Positions 31,191 through 38,587 of a DNA stretch of 47,177 bases are shown one piece after another. The first letter of the stretch is position 1, and each line of letters begins with the position of its first letter. The DNA is from Actinomadura kijaniata NBRC 14229 (GTDB taxonomy: Bacteria > Actinomycetota > Actinomycetes > Streptosporangiales > Streptosporangiaceae). Made by a program: the position numbers and the translations under genes. A model generated the notes under the pieces. It saw only the letters and a list, made by a program, of their open reading frames with translations. It ran no database searches and was not told the origin of the DNA. The stretch spans positions 1 through 47,177 of the forward strand of contig NZ_BCQR01000093.1 of the NCBI RefSeq assembly GCF_001552175.1, read 5' to 3'.

Positions 31191-32336
31191 GTGACCAACG
31201 CGCTGACGATCGGGGTGGAAGAGGAGTTCCTGCTGGTGGAGGCGGGGACGGGGACAAGCGCGCCCGGGGCGGCGCGGGTACTGGCGCGGGCACGGGAAAG
31301 GCCGCTGGCCCCCGGCGCGGCCCTGCACGCGGAGCTGCTGGCCACGCAGGTGGAGGCGGCCACCGGCGTCTGCTCCGACCTGGCCGGACTCCGGGACCAG
31401 CTGGAGGACGCGCGGGCCGCGCTCGGGGACGCCGCGCGCGCCGAGGGGCTGTGGGCGGTCTCCACGGGAACGCCGGTGCTGCCGAACGCCGCGCCCCCGT
31501 TCACCCCCGGGGAGCGCCCCGCCCGGATCGGCGACCTGTACGCGGGGGTCGTCGCCGGTTACGAGGTGTCGGGCTGCCACGTCCACGTCGGCGTCGCCGA
31601 CCGGGAGGCGGCGGTGGCGGTGCTCGGGCACCTGCGGCCCTGGCTGCCGACGCTGCTGGCGCTGTCGGCCAACTCCCCGTTCGACCGGGGTCGCGACTCG
31701 GGCTACGCGAGCTGGCGGATGATGGAGCAGGCCCACTTCCCCGGGTCGGGGGTGCCGCCCTCGTTCGCCTCGGCCGCCGACTACGACCGGGCGGTGGAGC
31801 GCCTGGTGGACTGCGGGGTGATCGCCGACGCGGCGATGACGTTCTGGCTGGCCCGGCTGTCGCCGCACCTGCCGACCGTGGAGGTGCGCGCCGCCGACGC
31901 GGTGGTCACGGCGGACGAGGCGGTGCTCCAGGCGGCGCTCACCCGGGGCCTGGTGCGGGCCGCGCTGGACGATCTGGCGGCGGGCCGGGAGGGGCCGCGC
32001 GTCGACGACCAGGTGTGCGCGGCGGCCGTCTGGACGGCGGCCCGGTACGGGATCGCCGGTCCCGCCGTGGATCCGGTGGCCGAACGGCGCGTCCCGGCCG
32101 GGGTCATGCTCGCCGCGCTGCTGGACCGGGTCCGGCCCGCGCTCGACGCGGCCGGGGACCTGGCGGCCGTCGAACGGCTGCTGGCCCGGGTCTCCGCCGA
32201 GGGCTCCGGGGCCGACCGGCAGCGCCGCGCCGCCGCCCTCGGACCGCACGCGGTCGTCGAGTGGCTGGCCCGGCAGGCATGCACCCGCACATACCGGGTA
32301 CCCCACGCACACCAGCGAATCCAGGAGTGGGAATGA
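31191..32336 (+). CDS. Glutamate-cysteine ligase, YbdK type (381 aa)
   Basis: The protein has the carboxylate-amine ligase signature of the YbdK/GCS2 family: GVEEEFLLV at the N-terminus, GCHVHVGV in the middle and a SGYASWRMMEQ segment. It would couple glutamate and cysteine (or another amine) using ATP. In actinomycetes, which use mycothiol instead of glutathione, the physiological product of such enzymes is uncertain; ergothioneine biosynthesis has a related step, but no other egt gene is nearby. The GTG at 31191 is chosen because homology begins there; its ribosome site is weak. The stop overlaps the ATG of the next gene as ATGA, which couples it to the iron redox enzyme. Confidence 0.9.
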   Translation: MTNALTIGVEEEFLLVEAGTGTSAPGAARVLARARERPLAPGAALHAELLATQVEAATGVCSDLAGLRDQLEDARAALGDAARAEGLWAVSTGTPVLPNAAPPFTPGERPARIGDLYAGVVAGYEVSGCHVHVGVADREAAVAVLGHLRPWLPTLLALSANSPFDRGRDSGYASWRMMEQAHFPGSGVPPSFASAADYDRAVERLVDCGVIADAAMTFWLARLSPHLPTVEVRAADAVVTADEAVLQAALTRGLVRAALDDLAAGREGPRVDDQVCAAAVWTAARYGIAGPAVDPVAERRVPAGVMLAALLDRVRPALDAAGDLAAVERLLARVSAEGSGADRQRRAAALGPHAVVEWLARQACTRTYRVPHAHQRIQEWE

Positions 32337-33385
32337 CAGCGAGCACGATGGCCCCGATCGACCCGGACGCCCGCCCGCCGCGGCTGCCGGAGGCGCGCGG
32401 GCCGTTGTCGGAGGCGGTGCTGGCGGCGCTGGGCCGGTCGCCGCTCGGCGACGCGGCCTCGCCGATGCTCACCGCCGCGGTGGGCGCGGGCCGCCGCTCC
32501 ACCGTCGACCCGTTCGGCGAGGATCTCCAGCTCAGCCTTTACCTGTGCTATGAGATGCACTACCGGGGCTTTGCCGGGGTCGATCCCGGCTGGGAGTGGG
32601 ACCCGGAGCTGCTGCGGCTGCGCGGCGCGATGGAGCGCCACTTCCTCCAGGCGCTGCGTTCGCGGGTGCCGGGCGGCGACGACGTGGACGCCGCGCTGGC
32701 GGAGCTGCTGGTCGAGCCGGTGGACGGCCAGGGGGTCTCCCACCACCTGCGCGACCGCGGTGAGGCGTGGCAGATGCGCGAGTACGTGGCGCACCGCTCG
32801 ATCTACCACCTCAAGGAGGCCGACCCGCACGCCTGGCTGATCCCCCGGCTGCGGGGACGGGCCAAGGCGGCGCTGGTGGCGGTGGAGTTCGACGAGTACG
32901 GCGGCGGGCGCGCCGAGGCGATGCACTCGCGGCTGTTCGCCGACCTGATGGAGGACCTGGGGCTCGACCCGCACTACGGCCACTATCTGGACGCGGTGCC
33001 CGCCCCGATGCTGGCGACCGTCAACATGATGTCGCTGTTCGGGCTGCACCGGTCGCTGCGCGGCGCGATGGCCGGGCACTTCGCCGCCGCCGAGATCACC
33101 ACCGCGCCGAGCGCGCGGCGGATGGCGCAGGCCCTGGAGCGGCTCGGCGCCGGGCCGCGCGCCGTCCGGTTCTTCACCGAGCACATCGAGGCCGACGCGG
33201 TGCACGAGCAGGTGCTGCGCCGCGACGTGCTCGGCGACATGCTGGGCCGGGAACCGGAGCTGGCCGCCGACGTGGTCCTCGGCATCCAGGCGACGTGCCT
33301 GCTGGAGGACCGGCTCGGCGAGCACCTGCTGTCGTGCTGGGACGCGGGCCGCACCTCGCTGCGCCACCCGCTGCCCGGCCGCTGA
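32333..33385 (+). CDS. Iron-containing redox enzyme, heme-oxygenase-like fold (350 aa)
   Basis: The sequence fits the iron-containing redox enzyme family, with a helical heme-oxygenase-like fold binding a non-heme di-iron centre. Likely ligands are spread over CYEMHYRG, VEFDEYGGGRAEAMHS and TEHIEADAVHEQV, which together provide the expected Glu and His residues. Relatives oxidise amines, amino acids or fatty acids; the substrate here is unknown. It is coupled to the glutamate-cysteine ligase gene by a 4-base overlap with AGGAG upstream. The convergent neighbour is a CDGSH Fe-S protein, a frequent companion that could supply electrons. Confidence 0.88.
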   Translation: MTASTMAPIDPDARPPRLPEARGPLSEAVLAALGRSPLGDAASPMLTAAVGAGRRSTVDPFGEDLQLSLYLCYEMHYRGFAGVDPGWEWDPELLRLRGAMERHFLQALRSRVPGGDDVDAALAELLVEPVDGQGVSHHLRDRGEAWQMREYVAHRSIYHLKEADPHAWLIPRLRGRAKAALVAVEFDEYGGGRAEAMHSRLFADLMEDLGLDPHYGHYLDAVPAPMLATVNMMSLFGLHRSLRGAMAGHFAAAEITTAPSARRMAQALERLGAGPRAVRFFTEHIEADAVHEQVLRRDVLGDMLGREPELAADVVLGIQATCLLEDRLGEHLLSCWDAGRTSLRHPLPGR

Positions 33386-33392
33386 TCGATCT

Positions 33393-33405
33393 CGCGGGCC
33401 CCGCG
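33393..33405. terminator. Small hairpin between convergent genes
   Basis: CGCGG-GCC-CCGCG lies in the 26-base gap between the convergent redox-enzyme and CDGSH genes. It is short and in GC-rich sequence, so the call is weak. Confidence 0.25.
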
Positions 33406-33411
33406 GGCGGG

Positions 33412-33663
33412 TCAGTCCCGGTCCTGGGAATCCTGGTCCTGGGAACGGACCCGCCTGCGGTGGCTGGTGTCGCAGAACGGGTAGCGGCGGCTGCGGCGGC
33501 ACACGCACAGCGCCACCATGAAACGGTCGGAGACCACGGTCTCCCCGTCGGGCGTCTCGATCTCCACCGGGCCCTCCACCAGCACGGGCCCGCCCTGCTC
33601 GATCACGACGCGGCGGCGCTCCCGCCCGCCGCGCTCACCGCCCGGACTCGACACGGTCGGCAC
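33412..33663 (-). CDS. CDGSH-type iron-sulfur protein (83 aa)
   Basis: A small protein whose second half carries the CDGSH cluster motif as CVCRRSRRYPFCDTSH: three Cys and one His to hold a [2Fe-2S] cluster, with Thr instead of Gly after Asp. Such proteins move electrons or clusters. The C-terminus is a short Ser/Gln/Asp/Arg repeat (SQDQDSQDRD) encoded by two copies of GGTCCTGGGAA (plus strand). The GTG at 33663 lies inside the end of the methyltransferase gene, 29 bases of overlap, so the two are coupled. A second in-frame GTG further in would drop an Arg-rich leader and is possible. The neighbouring iron redox enzyme is a likely functional partner. Confidence 0.85.
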   Translation of the reverse strand: MPTVSSPGGERGGRERRRVVIEQGGPVLVEGPVEIETPDGETVVSDRFMVALCVCRRSRRYPFCDTSHRRRVRSQDQDSQDRD

Positions 33664-34294
33664 GGATCACCACCAGTTCCTCGGAACGCTGCCCGGGCGC
33701 GATCAGCCCCCGGGCCTCCAGTTCGGCCGCCCGGCCGCGCATGACCGGCCCGAACGGCTCGGTCCTGCGCGCCACCACCGACGCCTTCAGCCCCTGCCCG
33801 CGCAGCGCCGCCAGCGTCGGCGCGACGCCGCTCAGCGCCGACTGGACCACCAGCAGCATCCCGTCCTCCGCCAGGTGGCGCGGGGCCTGCTCGCAGATCC
33901 GGTCCAGCAGCGCGCGGCCGTCGTCCCCGGCGTCCCACGCCCGCGCCGCGCCGTGCCGGGGCAGCGCGGAGCGGCCGGGCACATAGGGCGGGTTGGACAC
34001 GATCACGTCGAAGAGCTGCCCGGCGACCGGCCGCAGCAGGTCGCCGCGCACGGCCTTCACGGGCAGGCGCCGCAGCCGCGCGTTCAGCCGGGCGGCCAGC
34101 ACGGCGCGCGTGGACACGTCCACGGCCGTGACGCTGGCCCCACCGAGGGCGGCGGCCAGGGCGACCGCGCCCGTTCCGGTACAGATGTCGAGCACGCGTG
34201 CGCCCGGCCGCATCCCCGAGCGGCGCAGCGTCTCGGTCAGCAGCAGGGTGTCCCCCTGTGGCCGGTAGACCCCCGGCGGTCTCAGCAACAACAC
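33635..34294 (-). CDS. HemK2/MTQ2-like methyltransferase (219 aa)
   Basis: A class I SAM-dependent methyltransferase: SAM motif LDICTGTG (35-42), an acidic AVDVS (58-61), and NPPY (101-104), which in the HemK family positions a glutamine or similar amide nitrogen. It is short compared with release-factor methyltransferase PrmC and resembles the HemK2/MTQ2 class that often travels with CDGSH and iron redox genes in actinomycetes. The target is unknown. The start is a GTG (34294) with only a weak ribosome site. The 3' end overlaps the CDGSH gene. Confidence 0.88.
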   Translation of the reverse strand: MLLLRPPGVYRPQGDTLLLTETLRRSGMRPGARVLDICTGTGAVALAAALGGASVTAVDVSTRAVLAARLNARLRRLPVKAVRGDLLRPVAGQLFDVIVSNPPYVPGRSALPRHGAARAWDAGDDGRALLDRICEQAPRHLAEDGMLLVVQSALSGVAPTLAALRGQGLKASVVARRTEPFGPVMRGRAAELEARGLIAPGQRSEELVVIRADRVESGR

Positions 34295-34318
34295 GCCTCA
34301 CGAGTACCCCGACAGTGC

Positions 34319-34348
34319 CTGACAAACCGGATCTTCCCTCCGGATTAG
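34319..34348 (+). promoter_or_regulatory. Sigma-70-like promoter of FAD/Rieske gene
   Basis: CTGACA (34319-34324, 5 of 6 to TTGACA), 18 bases, then GATTAG (34343-34348, 3 of 6). The ATG follows 30 bases later. CCGGAT occurs twice in and beside the spacer, so a regulator could bind there. Confidence 0.4.
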
Positions 34349-34377
34349 GGGCGGCGACCTCGGGCACAAGCAGGGGT

Positions 34378-35928
34378 ATGCCCGAGACCGCCACCACCTC
34401 GTACTGGATCGACAGCGCCCCGGCCCCCGCCCCGGCGGCCCCGCCCGTCCTGCCCCGCGAGGCGGAGGTCGTCGTGCTCGGCGGCGGCATCTCCGGGCTG
34501 ACCACCGCCCACCTGCTGGCGCGGGCGGGCCGCTCGGTCGTCGTGATCGAGGCCGGGCGGATCGCCGAGGGGGTCAGCGGCCACACCACCGCCAAGATCA
34601 CCTCCCAGCACAACCTCGTCTACGCCGACCTGGTCGACGGGTTCGGCCGGGAACGCGCCCGCGCCTACGGGGAGAGCCAGCAGGCCGCCCTGGAATGGAT
34701 CGCCGGGCGGGTGGCGGAGCTGGGCGTCGACTGCGGCTTCCGCCGCCGCGACAACCACGTCTACGCCGAGGAGCGCGCCTACCTGGACCGGCTGCGCCGC
34801 GAGGCCGACGCCGCCGCCACGCTGGGGCTGCCCGCCGAGTTCACCGCCGAGACCGAGCTGCCGTTCCCGGTGGCGGGCGCGGTCCGGTTCCGCGCCCAGG
34901 GGCAGTTCCACCCCCGGCGCTGGCTGCTGCGGCTCGCCGAGGAGATCACCGGGGCGGGCGGGACCGTGCTGGAGAACGTGCGGGCGCTGCGCCTCGGCCT
35001 GCCCGACGAGTCGGTCGTGCACACCACCGCCGGAACGATCAGGGCGCGCGACGTGGTGGTCGCCACCCACTACCCGGTGTTCGACCGGGGCCTGTACTTC
35101 GCGCGGCTGGAGCCCAGACGGTCGCTGCTGCTGGCCGGGCCCGCCCCGCAGGACGCCCCGCGGGGCATGTACATCGCCGCCGACACCGGCCACTCGATCC
35201 GCACCACGCCCGGCGACGGCGGGGAGGTGCTGCTGCTCGGCGGCGAGGGCTACCACCCCGGCGAGGACGACGACGTCACCGCGCGCTTCCACCGCCTGAC
35301 CGCGTGGGGCCAGGCCCGACTGGGAGCCGCCGAGTTCCCCCACCGCTGGGCCACCCAGGACAACTCCACCGCCGACCGGATCCCCTACATCGGCCGTTAC
35401 CACCCGCTCTCCCGGCACCTGTGGGTCGCCGCCGGCTACGGCCTGTGGGGCATGACCAACGGCACCCTCGCCGGGATGATCCTCAGCGACCTGATCCTCG
35501 GCAAGGACAACCCGTGGGCGGGGCTGTACGACCCGGCGCGGCCCACGGTGCGGCGGTCCGCGCCGGGCGTGGCCCGGCTCGGCGCCAAGACCGGGCGGCA
35601 CTACCTCGGCGACTACCCCCGCGCGTTCGCCCCCGGCGACCGCATCGCCGGCCTCGAACCGGGCGAGGGCGTCGTCACCCACGTCGGCCGCCGGCCCGTC
35701 GCCGCCTACCGGGCCCCGGACGGGGAGGTCACGGCGGTGTCGGCCGTCTGCACGCACCTGGGCTGCCTGGTGGCGTTCAACGACGCCGAGAAGACCTGGG
35801 ACTGCCCCTGCCACGGCTCCCGCTTCGGCACCGACGGCTCGGTCCGGCACGGCCCGGCGACCAAGCCGCTGCCGCCGGTCGAGCTGGACCGGCCGCCCAC
35901 CACGGACCAGCCGCCCACCACGGACTAG
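34378..35928 (+). CDS. FAD-dependent oxidoreductase with C-terminal Rieske domain (516 aa)
   Basis: The N-terminal part is a DAO-type flavoprotein with a GGGISG dinucleotide motif (35-40). Later segments are also typical of the group: GHTTAKITSQHNLVY and RWATQDNSTADRIPYIG, and GLWGMTNGTLAGMILSD near the end of the flavin domain. A Rieske [2Fe-2S] domain follows with CTH (C458, H460) and CPCH (C476, H479), plus the paired C463 and C478. Such proteins oxidise amines or act in redox defence; the substrate is unknown. The tail ends in a duplicated PPTTD. Its TAG stop shares the CTAG at 35925-35928 with the stop of the opposite gene. Confidence 0.92.
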   Translation: MPETATTSYWIDSAPAPAPAAPPVLPREAEVVVLGGGISGLTTAHLLARAGRSVVVIEAGRIAEGVSGHTTAKITSQHNLVYADLVDGFGRERARAYGESQQAALEWIAGRVAELGVDCGFRRRDNHVYAEERAYLDRLRREADAAATLGLPAEFTAETELPFPVAGAVRFRAQGQFHPRRWLLRLAEEITGAGGTVLENVRALRLGLPDESVVHTTAGTIRARDVVVATHYPVFDRGLYFARLEPRRSLLLAGPAPQDAPRGMYIAADTGHSIRTTPGDGGEVLLLGGEGYHPGEDDDVTARFHRLTAWGQARLGAAEFPHRWATQDNSTADRIPYIGRYHPLSRHLWVAAGYGLWGMTNGTLAGMILSDLILGKDNPWAGLYDPARPTVRRSAPGVARLGAKTGRHYLGDYPRAFAPGDRIAGLEPGEGVVTHVGRRPVAAYRAPDGEVTAVSAVCTHLGCLVAFNDAEKTWDCPCHGSRFGTDGSVRHGPATKPLPPVELDRPPTTDQPPTTD

Positions 35929-37298
35929 CCGCCGTTGCGCATCGTCTCCTCCACCAGCGCGGCGGCCTTGCGCGCGGTGATCAGGACCGGGTCCCAGACC
36001 GGGGAGAACGGCGGCGCGTACGCCAGGTCCAGCCCGGTCATCTCCTCCACCGTCATGCCGTTCCACAGCGCGATGGCCAGCCCGTCGATGCGCTTGGCCG
36101 CGCCCTCCTCGCCGACGATCTGCGCGCCGAGCAGCCGCCCGGTGCGCCGCTCGAAGACCAGCTTGGTGTGCATGGTGGTGGCGTCCGGGTGGTAGCCCGC
36201 GCGGGTGGTGGACTCCACCGTCGCCGTCAGCGCGTCGAACCCCGCGCGCTCGGCGTCGCGGGAGTTCAGGCCGGTGTGCGCCACCTCCACCTTGCAGATC
36301 TTGGAGATGGCGGTGCCGACGACGCCGGGGAAGGTGGCGTAGCCGCCGCCGATGCCGGTCCCGGCGACGCGGCCCTGCTTGTTGGCGTGGGTGCCCAGCG
36401 CGATCGCGACCGGCGCGCCCGACACCAGGTGCCGGGTCTCCACGCAGTCCCCGGCGGCCCAGACGTTCGCGGTGCGGGTGCGCATGCGGCGGTCGGTGAC
36501 GATGCCGCCGGTCGGGCCGGTCTCGATCCCGGCGGCGCGGGCCAGGTCGCTGCCCGGACGCACGCCGAGGCCGAGGACGACGAGGTCGGCGGGGATCGTG
36601 CGCCGGGCGGTGCGCACGGCCGTCACGCGCCCGCCCCCGGTGTCGAAGCCCTCCACGGGCTCGTCGAGGCGCAGGTGGATGCCGAGCCCGCGCACGGCGT
36701 CGGCGACCAGCGCGCCCATGTCGGGGTCCATGGCGCGCATCGGCTGCTCGCCCGCCTCGACGATCGTGACCTCGATGCCCCGTCTGACCAGCGCCTCGGC
36801 CATCTCCAGGCCGATGTAGCCGCTGCCGACGACCACGGCGCGCGCGGGACGGTCGCGTTCGACGGCCCGGTGGATCGCGATCCCGTCGTCCAGCGTCTGC
36901 ACCCCGAAGATCCCCGCGGCGTCCACGCCGGGCAGGTCCGGGCGGACCGGCACCGCCCCGGTGGCGATCATGAGGTGGTCGTAGGGCTCCCAGCGCTCGC
37001 CGCCGGACGCCAGGTCGCGGACCCGCACCCGCGCGCCGCCGGTGTCGATCTCGACGGCCTCGTGCCGCAGGTGCAGGATGATGCCGCGTTCGCGGTGCTC
37101 GGCGGGCGTGCGGGCGACCAGCGCGTCGGCCCCGGCGACCTCCCCGCCGACGAAGTAGGGGATGCCGCAGGCCGAGTAGGAGGTGTGGTCGCCGCGCTCC
37201 ACCACGACGATCTCCAGCTCGTCCGGCCCGCGCAGCCGCCGGGCCTGGGACGCCGCGCTCATCCCGGCCGCGTCGCCGCCGATCACCAGCAGCCTCAT
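35925..37298 (-). CDS. FAD-dependent pyridine nucleotide-disulfide oxidoreductase, CoA-disulfide reductase/NADH oxidase-like (457 aa)
   Basis: A class III pyridine-nucleotide flavoprotein: FAD-binding VIGGDAAGMSAA at the start, the single redox-active Cys in SYSACGIPY (C44), a NAD(P)H-binding VVVGSGYIGLEMAEAL, and NVWAAGDC followed by the dimerisation domain. C44 with no second nearby Cys is the hallmark of CoA-disulfide reductases and NADH oxidases, so CoA or another low-molecular-weight disulfide is a plausible substrate. The ATG at 37298 has GAGGGGAG upstream; an upstream GTG at 37325 would add residues before the FAD motif. Its stop is interleaved with that of the convergent FAD/Rieske gene. 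Confidence 0.92.
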   Translation of the reverse strand: MRLLVIGGDAAGMSAASQARRLRGPDELEIVVVERGDHTSYSACGIPYFVGGEVAGADALVARTPAEHRERGIILHLRHEAVEIDTGGARVRVRDLASGGERWEPYDHLMIATGAVPVRPDLPGVDAAGIFGVQTLDDGIAIHRAVERDRPARAVVVGSGYIGLEMAEALVRRGIEVTIVEAGEQPMRAMDPDMGALVADAVRGLGIHLRLDEPVEGFDTGGGRVTAVRTARRTIPADLVVLGLGVRPGSDLARAAGIETGPTGGIVTDRRMRTRTANVWAAGDCVETRHLVSGAPVAIALGTHANKQGRVAGTGIGGGYATFPGVVGTAISKICKVEVAHTGLNSRDAERAGFDALTATVESTTRAGYHPDATTMHTKLVFERRTGRLLGAQIVGEEGAAKRIDGLAIALWNGMTVEEMTGLDLAYAPPFSPVWDPVLITARKAAALVEETMRNGG

Positions 37299-37321
37299 CG
37301 CACTCCCCTCGACGGCCCGCA

Positions 37322-37340
37322 CCAAGAAAGATCTTCCTGG
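37322..37340. promoter_or_regulatory. Imperfect palindrome upstream of CoA-disulfide-reductase-like gene
   Basis: CCAAGAAAGATCTTCCTGG (plus strand) is a near-palindrome around AAGATCTT in the 61-base gap before the flavoprotein gene. It is unusually A/T-rich for this window and sits where a promoter should be. It could be an operator; no regulator is identified. Confidence 0.35.
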
Positions 37341-37359
37341 AACCTACCGCGCCCGGCGG

Positions 37360-38496
37360 TCAGCGCCGGTACGCGCGGTGCGCGTTGCCCTCGGCGACCA
37401 GCCCGGCCAGCCGCCGGGCGTCGTCCTCGGTCCAGGCGTCGTCGGCCACGCCCTCCCGCAGGTACCGCGCCAGCGCCCGCCGGAACAGCAGCGCCCCCAG
37501 ATGGTAGAACTCCGCCAGCCCGAACGCGTCGGAGGAGTACAGCACCTTCCCGAACGGCGCCAGCTCCAGCAGCTCGGCGACCAGCGCGGGCGCGCGGTGC
37601 CCCAGGTTGTGGGTGGCCAGGCCCACGTCCACGAACACGTGCGGGAACACCTGCGCCAGATAGCCCGCCTGCCGGTGGAACGGGTAGTTGTGCAGCAGCA
37701 TCACCGGCACGCCCGTCGGCCGCACCGCCCGCAGCAGGTCCGTCAGCAGCAGCGGGTCCCCGCGCCGCAGGTCGGTCTCGCTGTCGCCGTAGCCGACGTG
37801 GAACTGCACCGGCAGCCCCAGGTCCACCGCGCACCACACCAGGAACCGGTGCATCACCTCGTCGCACACGCGCGGCGGCGCGCTGCGCCCGGCCATCGCC
37901 CGGTCGGCCTCGCGCAGCAGCCGCGCGGCGGCCTGCGCGACCTCGTTGTCGCGGGGCCGCTCCCCCGCCAGCTCCAGGCCCGCCCGGTAGGCGGCGATCG
38001 ACTTGGCGCCGGCCGCCGTCGCGGCGCGCGCCGCCAGCCGGGCCCGCACCTCCCCCGTGAACGCGCCCACGCTCATCCCCTCGGAGGCGACCTGCTCGGC
38101 GACCGTCTCCAGCCGCACCACCTCGTGCGCGGGCGCCCCGGCCAGCTTGCCCAGCTCGGCCGGTTCCAGCATCGGCTCGGGCAGGTACCCGGTGTCCACG
38201 CACAGCCCCGACAGCCCGGCCGCCGCCAGGAACCTCCGGTTCACCTCGGACGCGCCCAGTTCGGCCCGGCGCGCCAGGTAGGCGTCGGGTTCGGCGTGCG
38301 GCGGCAGGTCCAGCACCGGGGCGCACCAGCGGCGCACCGCCAGCCCCGCCTGGGTGTCGAACATGCCGCCGCCCAGCGGCCCGGCCCCGTCCGCCTCGGT
38401 CAGCAGCCCCTCGAACGCCGCCCGGTCCAGGTCGCGCCGCACCACCCCGTGGCAGTGGTGGTCGAACAGCGGTATCGACTCCAGATCCAGCAGCAC
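37360..38496 (-). CDS. Amidohydrolase, FluG/nodulin N-terminal-domain-like (378 aa)
   Basis: A TIM-barrel metal-dependent hydrolase with the HxH motif in FDHHCHG (H14, H16), a further His in VQFHVGYG, a Leu-Leu-His-Asn stretch, and a late Asp in YSSDAFGL. This matches the nodulin/FluG type amidohydrolase, often encoded next to a glutamine-synthetase-like enzyme, as here. It may hydrolyse a gamma-glutamyl or related amide; unproven. The start is a GTG at 38496 with GGAGGG upstream. It is divergent from the GS-like gene with 91 bases between the starts, so both may share control. Confidence 0.88.
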   Translation of the reverse strand: MLLDLESIPLFDHHCHGVVRRDLDRAAFEGLLTEADGAGPLGGGMFDTQAGLAVRRWCAPVLDLPPHAEPDAYLARRAELGASEVNRRFLAAAGLSGLCVDTGYLPEPMLEPAELGKLAGAPAHEVVRLETVAEQVASEGMSVGAFTGEVRARLAARAATAAGAKSIAAYRAGLELAGERPRDNEVAQAAARLLREADRAMAGRSAPPRVCDEVMHRFLVWCAVDLGLPVQFHVGYGDSETDLRRGDPLLLTDLLRAVRPTGVPVMLLHNYPFHRQAGYLAQVFPHVFVDVGLATHNLGHRAPALVAELLELAPFGKVLYSSDAFGLAEFYHLGALLFRRALARYLREGVADDAWTEDDARRLAGLVAEGNAHRAYRR

Positions 38497-38510
38497 GACG
38501 CGCTCCCTCC

Positions 38511-38539
38511 GTGAAACGGCCCCCCGGTCTCCCTACGAT
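38511..38539 (+). promoter_or_regulatory. Promoter of glutamine-synthetase-like gene
   Basis: GTGAAA (38511-38516, 4 of 6 to TTGACA), 17 bases, TACGAT (38534-38539, 4 of 6 to TATAAT). It points toward the GTG at 38588, within the 91-base divergent gap. Confidence 0.45.
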
Positions 38540-38587
38540 GCCCGTAAGACCGTCGCCCATCACCCACACCGCCCGGGGAGCGCCAGC

